Below, piece by piece: positions 1 through 5,000 of a stretch of DNA of 7,267 nucleotides. The notes beneath the pieces are model-generated. The model was not told the DNA's origin and ran no database searches. It saw only the letters and a program-made list of their open reading frames with translations. Both the position numbers and the translations under genes were made by a program. Every line of letters starts with the position of its first letter. Position 1 is the first letter of the stretch. Source of the stretch: Clostridiales bacterium (GTDB lineage Bacteria > Bacillota > Clostridia > Christensenellales > Pumilibacteraceae); assembly GCA_029069015.1 (NCBI GenBank), contig JAIEBL010000295.1, positions 1-7,267 on the forward strand, read 5' to 3'.

Positions 1-359
1 GCCATTACGAAAAAGGGTTTATCGGCAACGCGGTTTAAAAGCCCGTCGGGATTCTCGTCGCTGCTGTACGCAAACCCGTATTCATCCATAAAAGGCGTCG
101 ACCTGCGCCAAAACGTAGCGCCGCCGTTGTCTCTGGTATGCTCTCTACCAATAGCCATTTCGTATGTAGAGTCAACGGTATTCTGCATGACCATTCGGCC
201 CGCGTCTACAAAGTATAAAGCTTTTTCCGTAGGCGCAGGATCGGCGGAAGCATGCGTGCTCCCCCCCCCGAAGAAAAGCGCAAAGCCCGTCAGTGCCGTT
301 ACAAGTCCGAACAGAACAGCAACTAAAACGGACGTGCGTTTTAACGACCTTTCTTTCAT
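1..359 (-). CDS. secreted protein of unknown function, N-terminal part only
   Basis: The frame is open from the ATG at 359-357 down to the left edge, giving 119 complete codons with no stop. The N-terminus is a classic Sec signal peptide: a basic stretch (MKERSLKR), a hydrophobic core at about residues 11-30, then GGGSTHASA with likely signal peptidase I cleavage after residue 39 (ASA before DP). There is no lipobox cysteine. The mature part visible (residues 40-119) is rich in aromatic and charged residues and matches no family I recognise. Three in-frame ATGs occur at 365, 362 and 359; GGAG at 370-367 lies 7 nt from the last, so 359 is chosen. Residues 31-33 (GGG) are coded by nine consecutive G, now in frame. 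A promoter and leader repeat lie just upstream. The rest of the gene is outside the window. Confidence 0.85.
   Translation of the reverse strand, partial: MKERSLKRTSVLVAVLFGLVTALTGFALFFGGGSTHASADPAPTEKALYFVDAGRMVMQNTVDSTYEMAIGREHTRDNGGATFWRRSTPFMDEYGFAYSSDENPDGLLNRVADKPFFVM
261..269 (-). repeat. coding run of nine G (minus strand) in the signal peptide region
   Basis: Nine C on the plus strand give three GGG codons (residues 31-33) on the coding strand. With nine, the frame is open to the window edge. Losing one base would bring a TAG at 208-206 into frame; gaining one would bring a TGA at 174-172 into frame. This makes it a candidate slippage switch. Confidence 0.85.
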
Positions 360-384
360 CATCATTCTCCTTTTCGAGTTGTTC

Positions 385-417
385 TACCGTAACAACGCAA
401 TATTCGACATTACGGTA
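385..417 (-). promoter_or_regulatory. inverted repeat in the leader of the secreted-protein gene
   Basis: TACCGTAA (385-392) and TTACGGTA (410-417) are exact 8-base inverted copies separated by 17 bases. A further ACGGTA lies at 424-429, next to the -10 box. Placed between the predicted transcription start (about 424) and the start codon, the repeat could be an operator half-site pair or an RNA stem-loop. The regulator is unknown. Confidence 0.45.
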
Positions 418-430
418 TTTATCACGGTAC

Positions 431-460
431 ATGATACCAACCCTAACTATATCAAGTCAA
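431..460 (-). promoter_or_regulatory. sigma-A-type promoter of the secreted-protein gene
   Basis: Read on the minus strand, TTGACT (460-455) is followed after 18 bases by TATCAT (436-431). The bases just before the -10 box are TGG, an extended -10 (TGn). The predicted start is near 424, giving a leader of about 65 nt before the ATG at 359. Confidence 0.55.
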
Positions 461-605
461 TAGGGGCGCCAAACAACTGAATATTTTCCATATCATAAGT
501 CCACGTTTCGCCATGCTTTTTATGCCCCAAGCGCACGCACACCACTCTGTCATTCCGAACGAAGATGTTTGATTCTATAAGGCGCGAACAGCCTCCCCCT
601 GCTCC

Positions 606-812
606 GTCATCCCGAGGGAAACGGAGCGTAGCGGAGAGACGAGGGATCTAGCGAAGCGTAATAGACTTAAAAAACCATGCGAGTATTCGTATGGCTTGTA
701 ATCTGTTCGTTGACGATACTATCGCCGTGCCTTCGCGGAAAAACGAGAAAGACTACGCTCGCTCTGCTCGCTAGATCCCTCGTCGCGTTTGCAACGCTTC
801 CCTCGGGATGAC
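606..812. repeat. palindromic dispersed repeat element (copy 1, about 207 bp)
   Basis: The ends are long imperfect inverted repeats. GTCATCCCGAGGGAA (606-620) is exactly complementary to 798-812, and the 17-base block GACGAGGGATCTAGCGA (638-654) is exactly complementary to 768-784. Weaker similarity continues inward (AGCGTA at 655-660 against TACGCT at 754-759). It encodes no protein, so it is best described as a MITE-like or REP-like non-autonomous element. The element may extend outward: TTGATTCTATAAG (569-581) has a diverged inverted counterpart around 831-843. Copies 2 and 3 in this window share end sequences. Confidence 0.75.
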
Positions 813-876
813 AGAGGCCGAGAATAGACCTTGCTCTATAATCATAGAGTTCTCTCGGTTTTAAAAGGTCTGTAAT

Positions 877-885
877 CCCCCCCCC
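877..885. repeat. homopolymer run of nine C
   Basis: Nine C occur in a row just beyond the T-run of the zinc-ribbon gene's terminator. It is non-coding. It has the same length and strand orientation as the run at 261-269 inside the secreted-protein gene. Confidence 0.9.
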
Positions 886-888
886 ATC

Positions 889-919
889 AAAAAAGGTAGC
901 AGTTTTGCCTACTACCTTT
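889..919 (-). terminator. rho-independent terminator of the zinc-ribbon gene
   Basis: AAAGGTAG and CTACCTTT form an 8-bp stem (892-899 with 912-919) around a 12-base loop. On the minus strand the stem runs into six T (894-889). It lies about 47 bases past the stop codon at 966. The stem is A/T-rich, so termination efficiency is uncertain. Confidence 0.7.
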
Positions 920-965
920 ATTTATAATGTTTCTTTCTACCTTGCAACGGCTATAAACCGCGCGA

Positions 966-1466
966 TTAAAAATCTTCGTCTTCTTCCTCTTCCTCGTCTT
1001 CAAAGTCTTCATCGTCGTCGCCCAAAGCGTCGAGCTCTTCGGCGGTAACGAAATCGAAGTCCTCCTCCGTCTGTACGGCGGGCGCTTCTTCCTCTTCGGG
1101 TTCTTCATCTGCTCCGCTGAGCAGTTCATCCTCGTCTTCGAGCGGAATAATGCCGATGGGCGTCTGCTCTTCTTCCGATTCGCTTTCCATGCCGCCCCAA
1201 TCGTCTTTTTTATGCGCGGAGTCGCGCTCTTCGCGCTCTTTCTGGCAAAGGAAGCAGATCTCTTCGTCTTCGCCGATATAGTTTACCTGGCACACGGGGC
1301 AAAGCTTTTCCAAGCCCGCTTCTTCCTCGTCGGGCAGCAGGATCGCGGGGTCAACAAGTCCCATCTCGGCTTTGCATACCGTGCAGTATTTTTCTTTGGG
1401 TTTAATGTAGTTCAGCTCGCAGCGCGGGCACAATACGTACGGTTGTTTTTTCTCTTCCTTTTTCAC
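966..1466 (-). CDS. small acidic protein with two zinc ribbons, function unknown
   Basis: The 166-residue protein has two matching zinc-binding units. The first is CPRC (13-16) with CTVC (28-31); the second is CPVC (56-59) with CFLC (71-74). Both have the spacing C-x2-C-x11-C-x2-C and both contain NYI two residues after the first knuckle, so the second unit looks like a duplication of the first. From about residue 96 the chain is dominated by Asp and Glu, ending in a nearly pure acidic run (150-166). There is no signal peptide or membrane segment, so it should be cytosolic. An in-frame TTG at 1493 is possible, but the promoter places transcription start near 1489, downstream of it. GTG at 1466 has GAGGG 7 nt upstream and is preferred. 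A role in nucleic-acid or protein binding is only inference; I do not recognise the family. Confidence 0.82.
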   Translation of the reverse strand: MKKEEKKQPYVLCPRCELNYIKPKEKYCTVCKAEMGLVDPAILLPDEEEAGLEKLCPVCQVNYIGEDEEICFLCQKEREERDSAHKKDDWGGMESESEEEQTPIGIIPLEDEDELLSGADEEPEEEEAPAVQTEEDFDFVTAEELDALGDDDEDFEDEEEEEDEDF

Positions 1467-1495
1467 AAAAAAGCCCTCGGTTTTTTCTCGCAATT

Positions 1496-1524
1496 ATTAT
1501 ATTCGTATTAGGGCACTTTGTAAA
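1496..1524 (-). promoter_or_regulatory. sigma-A-type promoter of the zinc-ribbon gene
   Basis: On the minus strand, TTTACA (1524-1519) is followed by 17 bases and a perfect TATAAT (1501-1496). Predicted transcription start is near 1489, giving a leader of about 23 nt to the GTG at 1466. It diverges from the promoter at 1593-1621. Confidence 0.75.
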
Positions 1525-1535
1525 CTGTTTTCGCA

Positions 1536-1563
1536 CGGTTTTTTGAAAAATTTTCAGAAACCG
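1536..1563. promoter_or_regulatory. dyad between divergent promoters, possible operator
   Basis: CGGTTT (1536-1541) and AAACCG (1558-1563) are inverted copies. Between them lies TGAAAA-A-TTTTCA (1544-1556), itself a palindrome. The site is midway between two diverging promoters, where a shared regulator could bind. The A/T-richness means chance is possible. Confidence 0.3.
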
Positions 1564-1592
1564 AAAATCGCGCCCAACCGCCGCAAATTTAT

Positions 1593-1621
1593 TTGACTTT
1601 GCCGTTTTTGTCTGTTACACT
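1593..1621 (+). promoter_or_regulatory. promoter of the GIY-YIG gene, apparently leaderless
   Basis: TTGACT (1593-1598), 17 bases, then TACACT (1616-1621). Counting seven bases from the end of the -10 box puts +1 at 1628, the A of the start codon. No Shine-Dalgarno-like sequence precedes that ATG. Confidence 0.6.
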
Positions 1622-1627
1622 TTCGGC

Positions 1628-1909
1628 ATGAAAAAATTTTATGTATACATACTTACCAACTATACAAATTCGGTGTTGTATACGGGCGTTACCAATGACC
1701 TTACCCGCCGCACGATCGAACACCTTCAAAAGATAAACAACGGCTTTGCCGAACACTATAATGCATATAAGCTCATTTTTGCGGAAAAATACGATTATCA
1801 CGCCGACGCTTTTGCCCGCGAAAAAGCAATCAAAAAATGGCGACGCGAAAAGAAAATCAAGCTTATCGAACGCATCAACCCCACGTGGGCAGACTTATTT
1901 AAAGAATAG
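1628..1909 (+). CDS. GIY-YIG nuclease-fold protein (single-domain family)
   Basis: The 93-residue protein is essentially one GIY-YIG domain, the full length usual for the small bacterial family that includes E. coli YhbQ. Visible motifs are YVY (5-7) and YTG (18-20), which form the GIY and YIG strands; NDLTRR (23-28) with the expected catalytic arginine; EH (31-32); and REKAIKKW (64-71), whose Glu65 fits the conserved metal-binding acid. It ends in NPTWADLF, typical of the family. The known fold is a Mg-dependent DNA nuclease, but most members of this small group have no assigned cellular role; a part in DNA repair or processing is inference. The only suitable start is ATG 1628, with no ribosome binding site and a promoter that fits a leaderless transcript. 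It is the only plus-strand gene here and converges on pckA. Confidence 0.93.
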   Translation: MKKFYVYILTNYTNSVLYTGVTNDLTRRTIEHLQKINNGFAEHYNAYKLIFAEKYDYHADAFAREKAIKKWRREKKIKLIERINPTWADLFKE

Positions 1910-1971
1910 ACGCATAGCACGAGGACTTTGAAAAAGCAGTTGATTCTATAAGCCATAAGCGAGCTACCACA

Positions 1972-2079
1972 CTCGTCATTCCGAGGAGCGAAGCGATTCG
2001 AGGAATCCAGGCGTTAGCCGTAAATTTAAAGTTTTAATATACGCTCGCTAGATCCCTCCGCTTCGGTCGGGATGACGAG
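1972..2079. repeat. palindromic dispersed repeat element (copy 2, about 108 bp)
   Basis: Left end CTCGTCATTCCG (1972-1983) matches the complement of the right end (2068-2079) at 11 of 12 bases. GCTCGCTAGATCCCTC (2043-2058) is identical to 766-781 in copy 1. TTGATTCTATAAG (1940-1952) is identical to 569-581 outside copy 1, so the repeated unit may start there. The left arm also has the GAAGCGATTCGAGGAATCC type of sequence, so the copy looks like a hybrid of two end types. It is non-coding and lies between convergent genes. Confidence 0.7.
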
Positions 2080-2107
2080 GCAATGGAAATGCTATCACGC
2101 CTTAACC

Positions 2108-2143
2108 AAAAAGAGTAGCGATTTTCCTACCGCTACTCTTTTT
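2108..2143. terminator. pckA: bidirectional rho-independent terminator between the GIY-YIG gene and pckA
   Basis: A perfect 13-bp stem (2108-2120 with 2131-2143) encloses a 10-base loop. The outer five pairs are A/T, so a run of T follows the GC-containing stem on either strand. It lies 22 bases beyond the pckA stop and about 200 bases after the GIY-YIG stop, so it suits pckA best and could serve both. Its core (GTAGC, TTTT, CCTAC) resembles the hairpin at 889-919. Confidence 0.88.
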
Positions 2144-2164
2144 GAATATCCTTATAATAAAATT

Positions 2165-3745
2165 CTACGCTTTCGGGCCTGCGTTTACGATATTTGCCGG
2201 CATATGGGTGTACTTTTTGAAGTTTTCCACGAATTCGCCCGCAAGCTTTTTGGCAAGACGGTCGTATTCCTTTTTATCCTTCCAAACGTTTTTGGGATTG
2301 AGGATCTCGGCGTCGACGTTCGGGCAGGTCTTGGGAACGGCAAGCCCGAAGAAGGGTTCTGTTTCGTACGCCACTTTGGCAAGGGAGCCGTTGAGCGCCG
2401 CCGTAACGATGGCGCGCGTAGCGGGAAGCGACATACGCTTGCCCACGCCGTACGGTCCGCCCGTCCAGCCCGTGTTGATCAAATACACGTTTACACCGTG
2501 TTTTTCGATTTTCTGTCCCAGAAGTTCGGCGTAGCGGCTGCTGTCGAGCGGCAGGAACGGCGAACCGAAGCAGGTCGAGAACGTGCAGACGGGATCGGTA
2601 ATACCACGCTCCGTGCCCGCAACTTTGCTCGTGTAGCCCGACACGAAGTAGTACATTGCCTGTTCGTTGGTCAGCTTCGCTACGGGCGGCAACACGCCGT
2701 AGGCGTCCGCTGTAAGGAAGATAATCGTTTTGGGATGGCCGCCCACGCCGGGGATGACCGCGTTGGGAATGAAGTCCACGGGATACGCCACGCGGGTGTT
2801 TTCGGTGAGCGATTTATCGGTATAGTCGGGAACGCGGGTAACGGGATCGATGACTACGTTTTCCATTACCGCGCCGTGACGGATCGCGCCGAAGATCTCG
2901 GGTTCTTTTTCGGCGGAGAGGTCGATACACTTAGCATAGCAACCGCCCTCGATATTGAAAATACCGTCGTCGCCCCAGCCGTGCTCGTCGTCACCGATAA
3001 GCCCGCGGTTCGGGTCGGCGGAAAGCGTCGTCTTGCCCGTGCCCGAAAGTCCAAAGAAAAGTGCCGTGTCGCCGCTACCGTCCTGCGCCATGTTCGCCGA
3101 GCAGTGCATGCCGAGCACGCCCTTATGCGGCAGAAGATAGTTCATCACGCTGAAAACGGACTTCTTCATTTCTCCGCCGTACTTCGAGCCGGCGATGATA
3201 ACGAGGTGCTTCGTGAAGCTGATGAGGATCGCCGCTTCGCTGTTGATGCCCTCCACCTTTGCGTCGAGTTTAAGGCCGGGCGCGCAAATGATCGTAAAGT
3301 CTTCTTTGTAGCCTTTGAGCTCCTTTTCCGTCGGACGAAGAAGCATATCGTGCATAAAGAGGTTTTGCGAGGCATACTCGTTGATCACGCGGATCGATAC
3401 GCGGAACTTGGGGTCTGCACCCGCGAAGCCATCGAATACGTAGATGTCGCGGTTGGAAAGGTACGCCGCCACTTTGCCGTAGATACGGTCAAACGCTTCG
3501 GGCGAAATCTTTTTGTTCTCGTTGCCCCAGTTGATTTCCTCGCTGACGCCCTTTTCGTCGGCAATAAACCGATCCTTGGGGCTGCGGCCCGTGTACTTGC
3601 CCGTTTCCACCAAGAGCGCGCCTTTGTCGGTCAAGCGGCAAGGCTCCGTTCTGAGGGCTTCCTCGGTGAGCACGGCGGCACTGAGATTCCGCTTAACGCT
3701 CTTCGGGTTCAAAATACCGTACTTTTCGATGCCATACGTTTCCAT
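2165..3745 (-). CDS. pckA: phosphoenolpyruvate carboxykinase (ATP)
   Basis: This 526-residue protein is a full-length ATP-type PEP carboxykinase. It converts oxaloacetate and ATP to PEP, CO2 and ADP in the cytosol, the first committed gluconeogenic step, and can run in reverse in fermenting anaerobes. Motifs in order: TGRSPKDRF (52-60) in the substrate-binding region; GSKYGGEMKK (186-195); the Walker A loop GLSGTGKTT (232-240); the metal-binding kinase-2 segment LIGDDEHGW (249-257); GYTSKVAGTE (370-379); and NTGWTGGPYGVGKRM (424-438). The segment after PFLPL reads DSSRYA rather than the usual HPxxYA, a small local difference. ATG 3745 has AAGGAG 9 nt upstream. The gene stands alone, with its own promoter about 100 bases upstream and a strong terminator 22 bases downstream. 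Confidence 0.99.
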   Translation of the reverse strand: METYGIEKYGILNPKSVKRNLSAAVLTEEALRTEPCRLTDKGALLVETGKYTGRSPKDRFIADEKGVSEEINWGNENKKISPEAFDRIYGKVAAYLSNRDIYVFDGFAGADPKFRVSIRVINEYASQNLFMHDMLLRPTEKELKGYKEDFTIICAPGLKLDAKVEGINSEAAILISFTKHLVIIAGSKYGGEMKKSVFSVMNYLLPHKGVLGMHCSANMAQDGSGDTALFFGLSGTGKTTLSADPNRGLIGDDEHGWGDDGIFNIEGGCYAKCIDLSAEKEPEIFGAIRHGAVMENVVIDPVTRVPDYTDKSLTENTRVAYPVDFIPNAVIPGVGGHPKTIIFLTADAYGVLPPVAKLTNEQAMYYFVSGYTSKVAGTERGITDPVCTFSTCFGSPFLPLDSSRYAELLGQKIEKHGVNVYLINTGWTGGPYGVGKRMSLPATRAIVTAALNGSLAKVAYETEPFFGLAVPKTCPNVDAEILNPKNVWKDKKEYDRLAKKLAGEFVENFKKYTHMPANIVNAGPKA

Positions 3746-3843
3746 TCGCTATTGCTCCTTATAATATATTACTGTTGTTTGCGGTTCGGTCGGATTGTTT
3801 TTCGACACGGAAGCCGTGCCGTGCGCCAACCTTCACCAAATAC

Positions 3844-3872
3844 AGTATATACTATTTTTAGCAAACGCGCAA
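3844..3872 (-). promoter_or_regulatory. pckA: probable pckA promoter
   Basis: On the minus strand, TTGCGC (3872-3867), 17 bases, then TATACT (3849-3844). The -10 box is good and the -35 box half-matches. Predicted start near 3837 leaves a 92-nt leader. An A/T-rich stretch at 3761-3771 offers other -10-like boxes but no -35. Confidence 0.5.
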
Positions 3873-3910
3873 GCGATTTTTCGCTAATTTATCCCACCCC
3901 CGTTTTATGG

Positions 3911-3942
3911 AAAAACGGCACTCGCCGAAAAAGCGAATGTCG
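3911..3942 (-). terminator. ksgA: probable ksgA terminator
   Basis: On the minus strand a 10-position stem (942-933 side paired with 3925-3916, that is 3933-3942 with 3916-3925) has one A-C mismatch and one wobble, with a 7-base loop. It is followed directly by five T (3915-3911). It sits about 145 bases beyond the ksgA stop, past the repeat element and before the pckA promoter. Confidence 0.55.
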
Positions 3943-3958
3943 TTTAATGAATGAATTG

Positions 3959-4106
3959 TCATTCTGAATTCTTAATTGCCCTCGTCATTGCGAGGCATTT
4001 ATGCCGAAGCAATCCAGACCTCCCTTTTTTCTTCCGGATTGCTTCGTCGCTACGCTCCTCGCAATGACGGTAAGATACATTCCCGCTTCATTCTTCATTC
4101 TTAATT
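3959..4106. repeat. 19-base direct repeats flanking copy 3; one forms the end of ksgA
   Basis: TCATTCTGAATTCTTAATT (3959-3977) and TCATTCTTCATTCTTAATT (4088-4106) agree at 17 of 19 bases in the same orientation. They sit either side of the palindromic element at 3983-4069. The right copy contains the ksgA stop codon and its last five codons. Confidence 0.7.
3983..4069. repeat. palindromic dispersed repeat element (copy 3, 87 bp)
   Basis: Terminal CGTCATTGCGAGG (3983-3995) is exactly complementary to 4057-4069 (13 bp). An inner block CGAAGCAATCC (4005-4015) is exactly complementary to 4036-4046 (11 bp), leaving a pyrimidine-rich centre. The whole unit could fold into one long hairpin. The GTCATTGCGAGG/GAAGCAATCC type recurs in many bacterial genomes in my recollection; copy number here cannot be judged. 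It is non-coding. Confidence 0.8.
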
Positions 4107-4906
4107 CCCGAAAGCAATTCTTCGAGCTGCATAAACTGTTCTACGGAAAGCGTTTCGCCGCGCGCAGTGGAACTACCAGTAACTTCCGCTACGACGGCTT
4201 CCGCGTCGGGCTTACCAAGCGCAAAGGCAGCGCAAAGATTATTCGCAAGCGTCTTTCTGCGCATGGCGAACGCGGCAGCAATCACCCGTTTGATCCGCGG
4301 TAAACGCTCTCTGTCGCATTTGGGCGAAATATCCAGCCGCACGACGGCGCTGTCCACTTGTGGGGCGGGCGTAAACATATTGCGCGGCACCGTTCTCGTA
4401 ATGCGCGGCGTGCCCATAAGCTGCATTTGCGCCGACAGCGCACCGTAGGCAGGCGTAGCGGGCTTAGCGCAAATACGCTCCGCGACCTCCTTTTGCACCA
4501 TCACCGTCAGACTTTTGAGATTTGCATCGTATAAAAAGCGGAAGATGACGGGCGTCGTGATGTAGTACGGCAAGTTCGCCACAATGCGGTACGGCTCGGT
4601 AAGCACGCTTTCCATATCGTACGAAAGCGCATCCGCAAAAATCACGTTCGCCGTCGTTCCCTCGAGCGCCGCACGCAGAACGGGTTCGAGCCGCTTGTCG
4701 ATTTCAAACGCCGTTACCCGCGCCCCTGCTTGGGCGAGTGCATGCGTGAGCGTACCCGCGCCCGCGCCGATCTCCAGCACGAAATCCCCTTCCTCTGCCC
4801 CGTCGCGCGCAATGGCGGCAAGAAGCTGCGGGTCGGAAATAAAGTTCTGCCCGTATTTTTTGGAAAAGGTAAAACCGTGCTGCCGCAATACGTCCTGTAA
4901 GCTCAT
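4088..4906 (-). CDS. ksgA: 16S rRNA (adenine1518-N6/adenine1519-N6)-dimethyltransferase
   Basis: KsgA (RsmA) uses S-adenosylmethionine to dimethylate two adjacent adenines in the 3'-terminal hairpin of 16S rRNA, a late checkpoint in 30S assembly. The 272-residue protein has the normal length and order: YGQNF (19-23), the SAM-binding loop EIGAGAGTLT (46-55), FEID (68-71) ending in the ribose-binding acid, the catalytic NLPYYITTP (112-120 region), and C-terminal FAMRRKTLANNL (213-224) and RGETLS (249-254). ATG 4906 has GGGAG 8 nt upstream. A longer frame reaching 4972 would overlap the rpsI terminator, so it is rejected. The last residues (GIKNEE) come from a repeat copy. No clear promoter is visible in the 94 bases after rpsI, so expression may rely on read-through from the ribosomal operon. 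Confidence 0.98.
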   Translation of the reverse strand: MSLQDVLRQHGFTFSKKYGQNFISDPQLLAAIARDGAEEGDFVLEIGAGAGTLTHALAQAGARVTAFEIDKRLEPVLRAALEGTTANVIFADALSYDMESVLTEPYRIVANLPYYITTPVIFRFLYDANLKSLTVMVQKEVAERICAKPATPAYGALSAQMQLMGTPRITRTVPRNMFTPAPQVDSAVVRLDISPKCDRERLPRIKRVIAAAFAMRRKTLANNLCAAFALGKPDAEAVVAEVTGSSTARGETLSVEQFMQLEELLSGIKNEE

Positions 4907-4950
4907 AGGTTTTTCTCCCGCGGACGGCGCGCACGTAGCGCGGCCGGCCC

Positions 4951-4986
4951 GCACAAACAAAACAGCTCCCAAAAAAAGGGAGCTGT
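4951..4986 (-). terminator. rpsI: terminator or attenuating hairpin after rpsI
   Basis: ACAGCTCCC and GGGAGCTGT pair perfectly (9 bp, 4962-4970 with 4978-4986) around a loop of seven T on the coding strand. The trailing sequence is TTTGTTTG, only moderately T-rich. It begins 15 bases past the rpsI stop. Because ksgA lies just behind without a visible promoter, partial termination is plausible. Confidence 0.8.
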
Positions 4987-5000
4987 CGTAGAAGCGATGA

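Larger units (their letters stand above)
366..965. other. 600-base intergenic region without a gene
   Basis: No convincing coding frame lies between the secreted-protein gene and the end of the zinc-ribbon gene. The region holds the promoter and leader repeat (385-460), about 100 bases with nothing recognisable (461-568), a palindromic repeat element (569-843 at its widest), a run of nine C (877-885) and a terminator hairpin (889-919). A lone GTCATTCCGA at 549-558 resembles the end of the dispersed repeats. Confidence 0.7.
3746..4087. other. 342-base intergenic region between pckA and ksgA
   Basis: No gene is seen. In the direction of transcription it holds the palindromic element directly after ksgA (3983-4069), a probable ksgA terminator (3911-3942), small hairpins at 3872-3885 (AGCGA/TCGCT) and 3899-3917 (CCGTTTT/AAAACGG), the pckA promoter, and a 92-nt pckA leader with a 5-bp hairpin at 3806-3818 (CACGG/CCGTG). 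Confidence 0.7.

Noticed and set aside
127..480. A 117-codon plus-strand open frame
   Set aside because: It is antisense to a frame with a convincing signal peptide, ribosome binding site and promoter.
2072..3967. A 631-codon open frame on the plus strand
   Set aside because: It lies opposite pckA, begins inside a repeat element, has no ribosome binding site, and its product is an arginine/alanine/histidine-rich shadow of the real gene.
606..4069. The repeats as a CRISPR array
   Set aside because: Repeats are few, irregularly spaced over 3.4 kb, inverted rather than direct, and have no cas genes nearby.
4923..4950. GC-rich palindromes (GGCCGGCC and CGCGC/GCGCG) upstream of ksgA as a regulatory site
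   Set aside because: Short, self-complementary GC runs are expected in such a composition and there is no supporting promoter context.
4906..4972. A longer N-terminus for ksgA
   Set aside because: The added 22 residues overlap the rpsI terminator hairpin and do not resemble KsgA; ATG 4906 has a good ribosome binding site.
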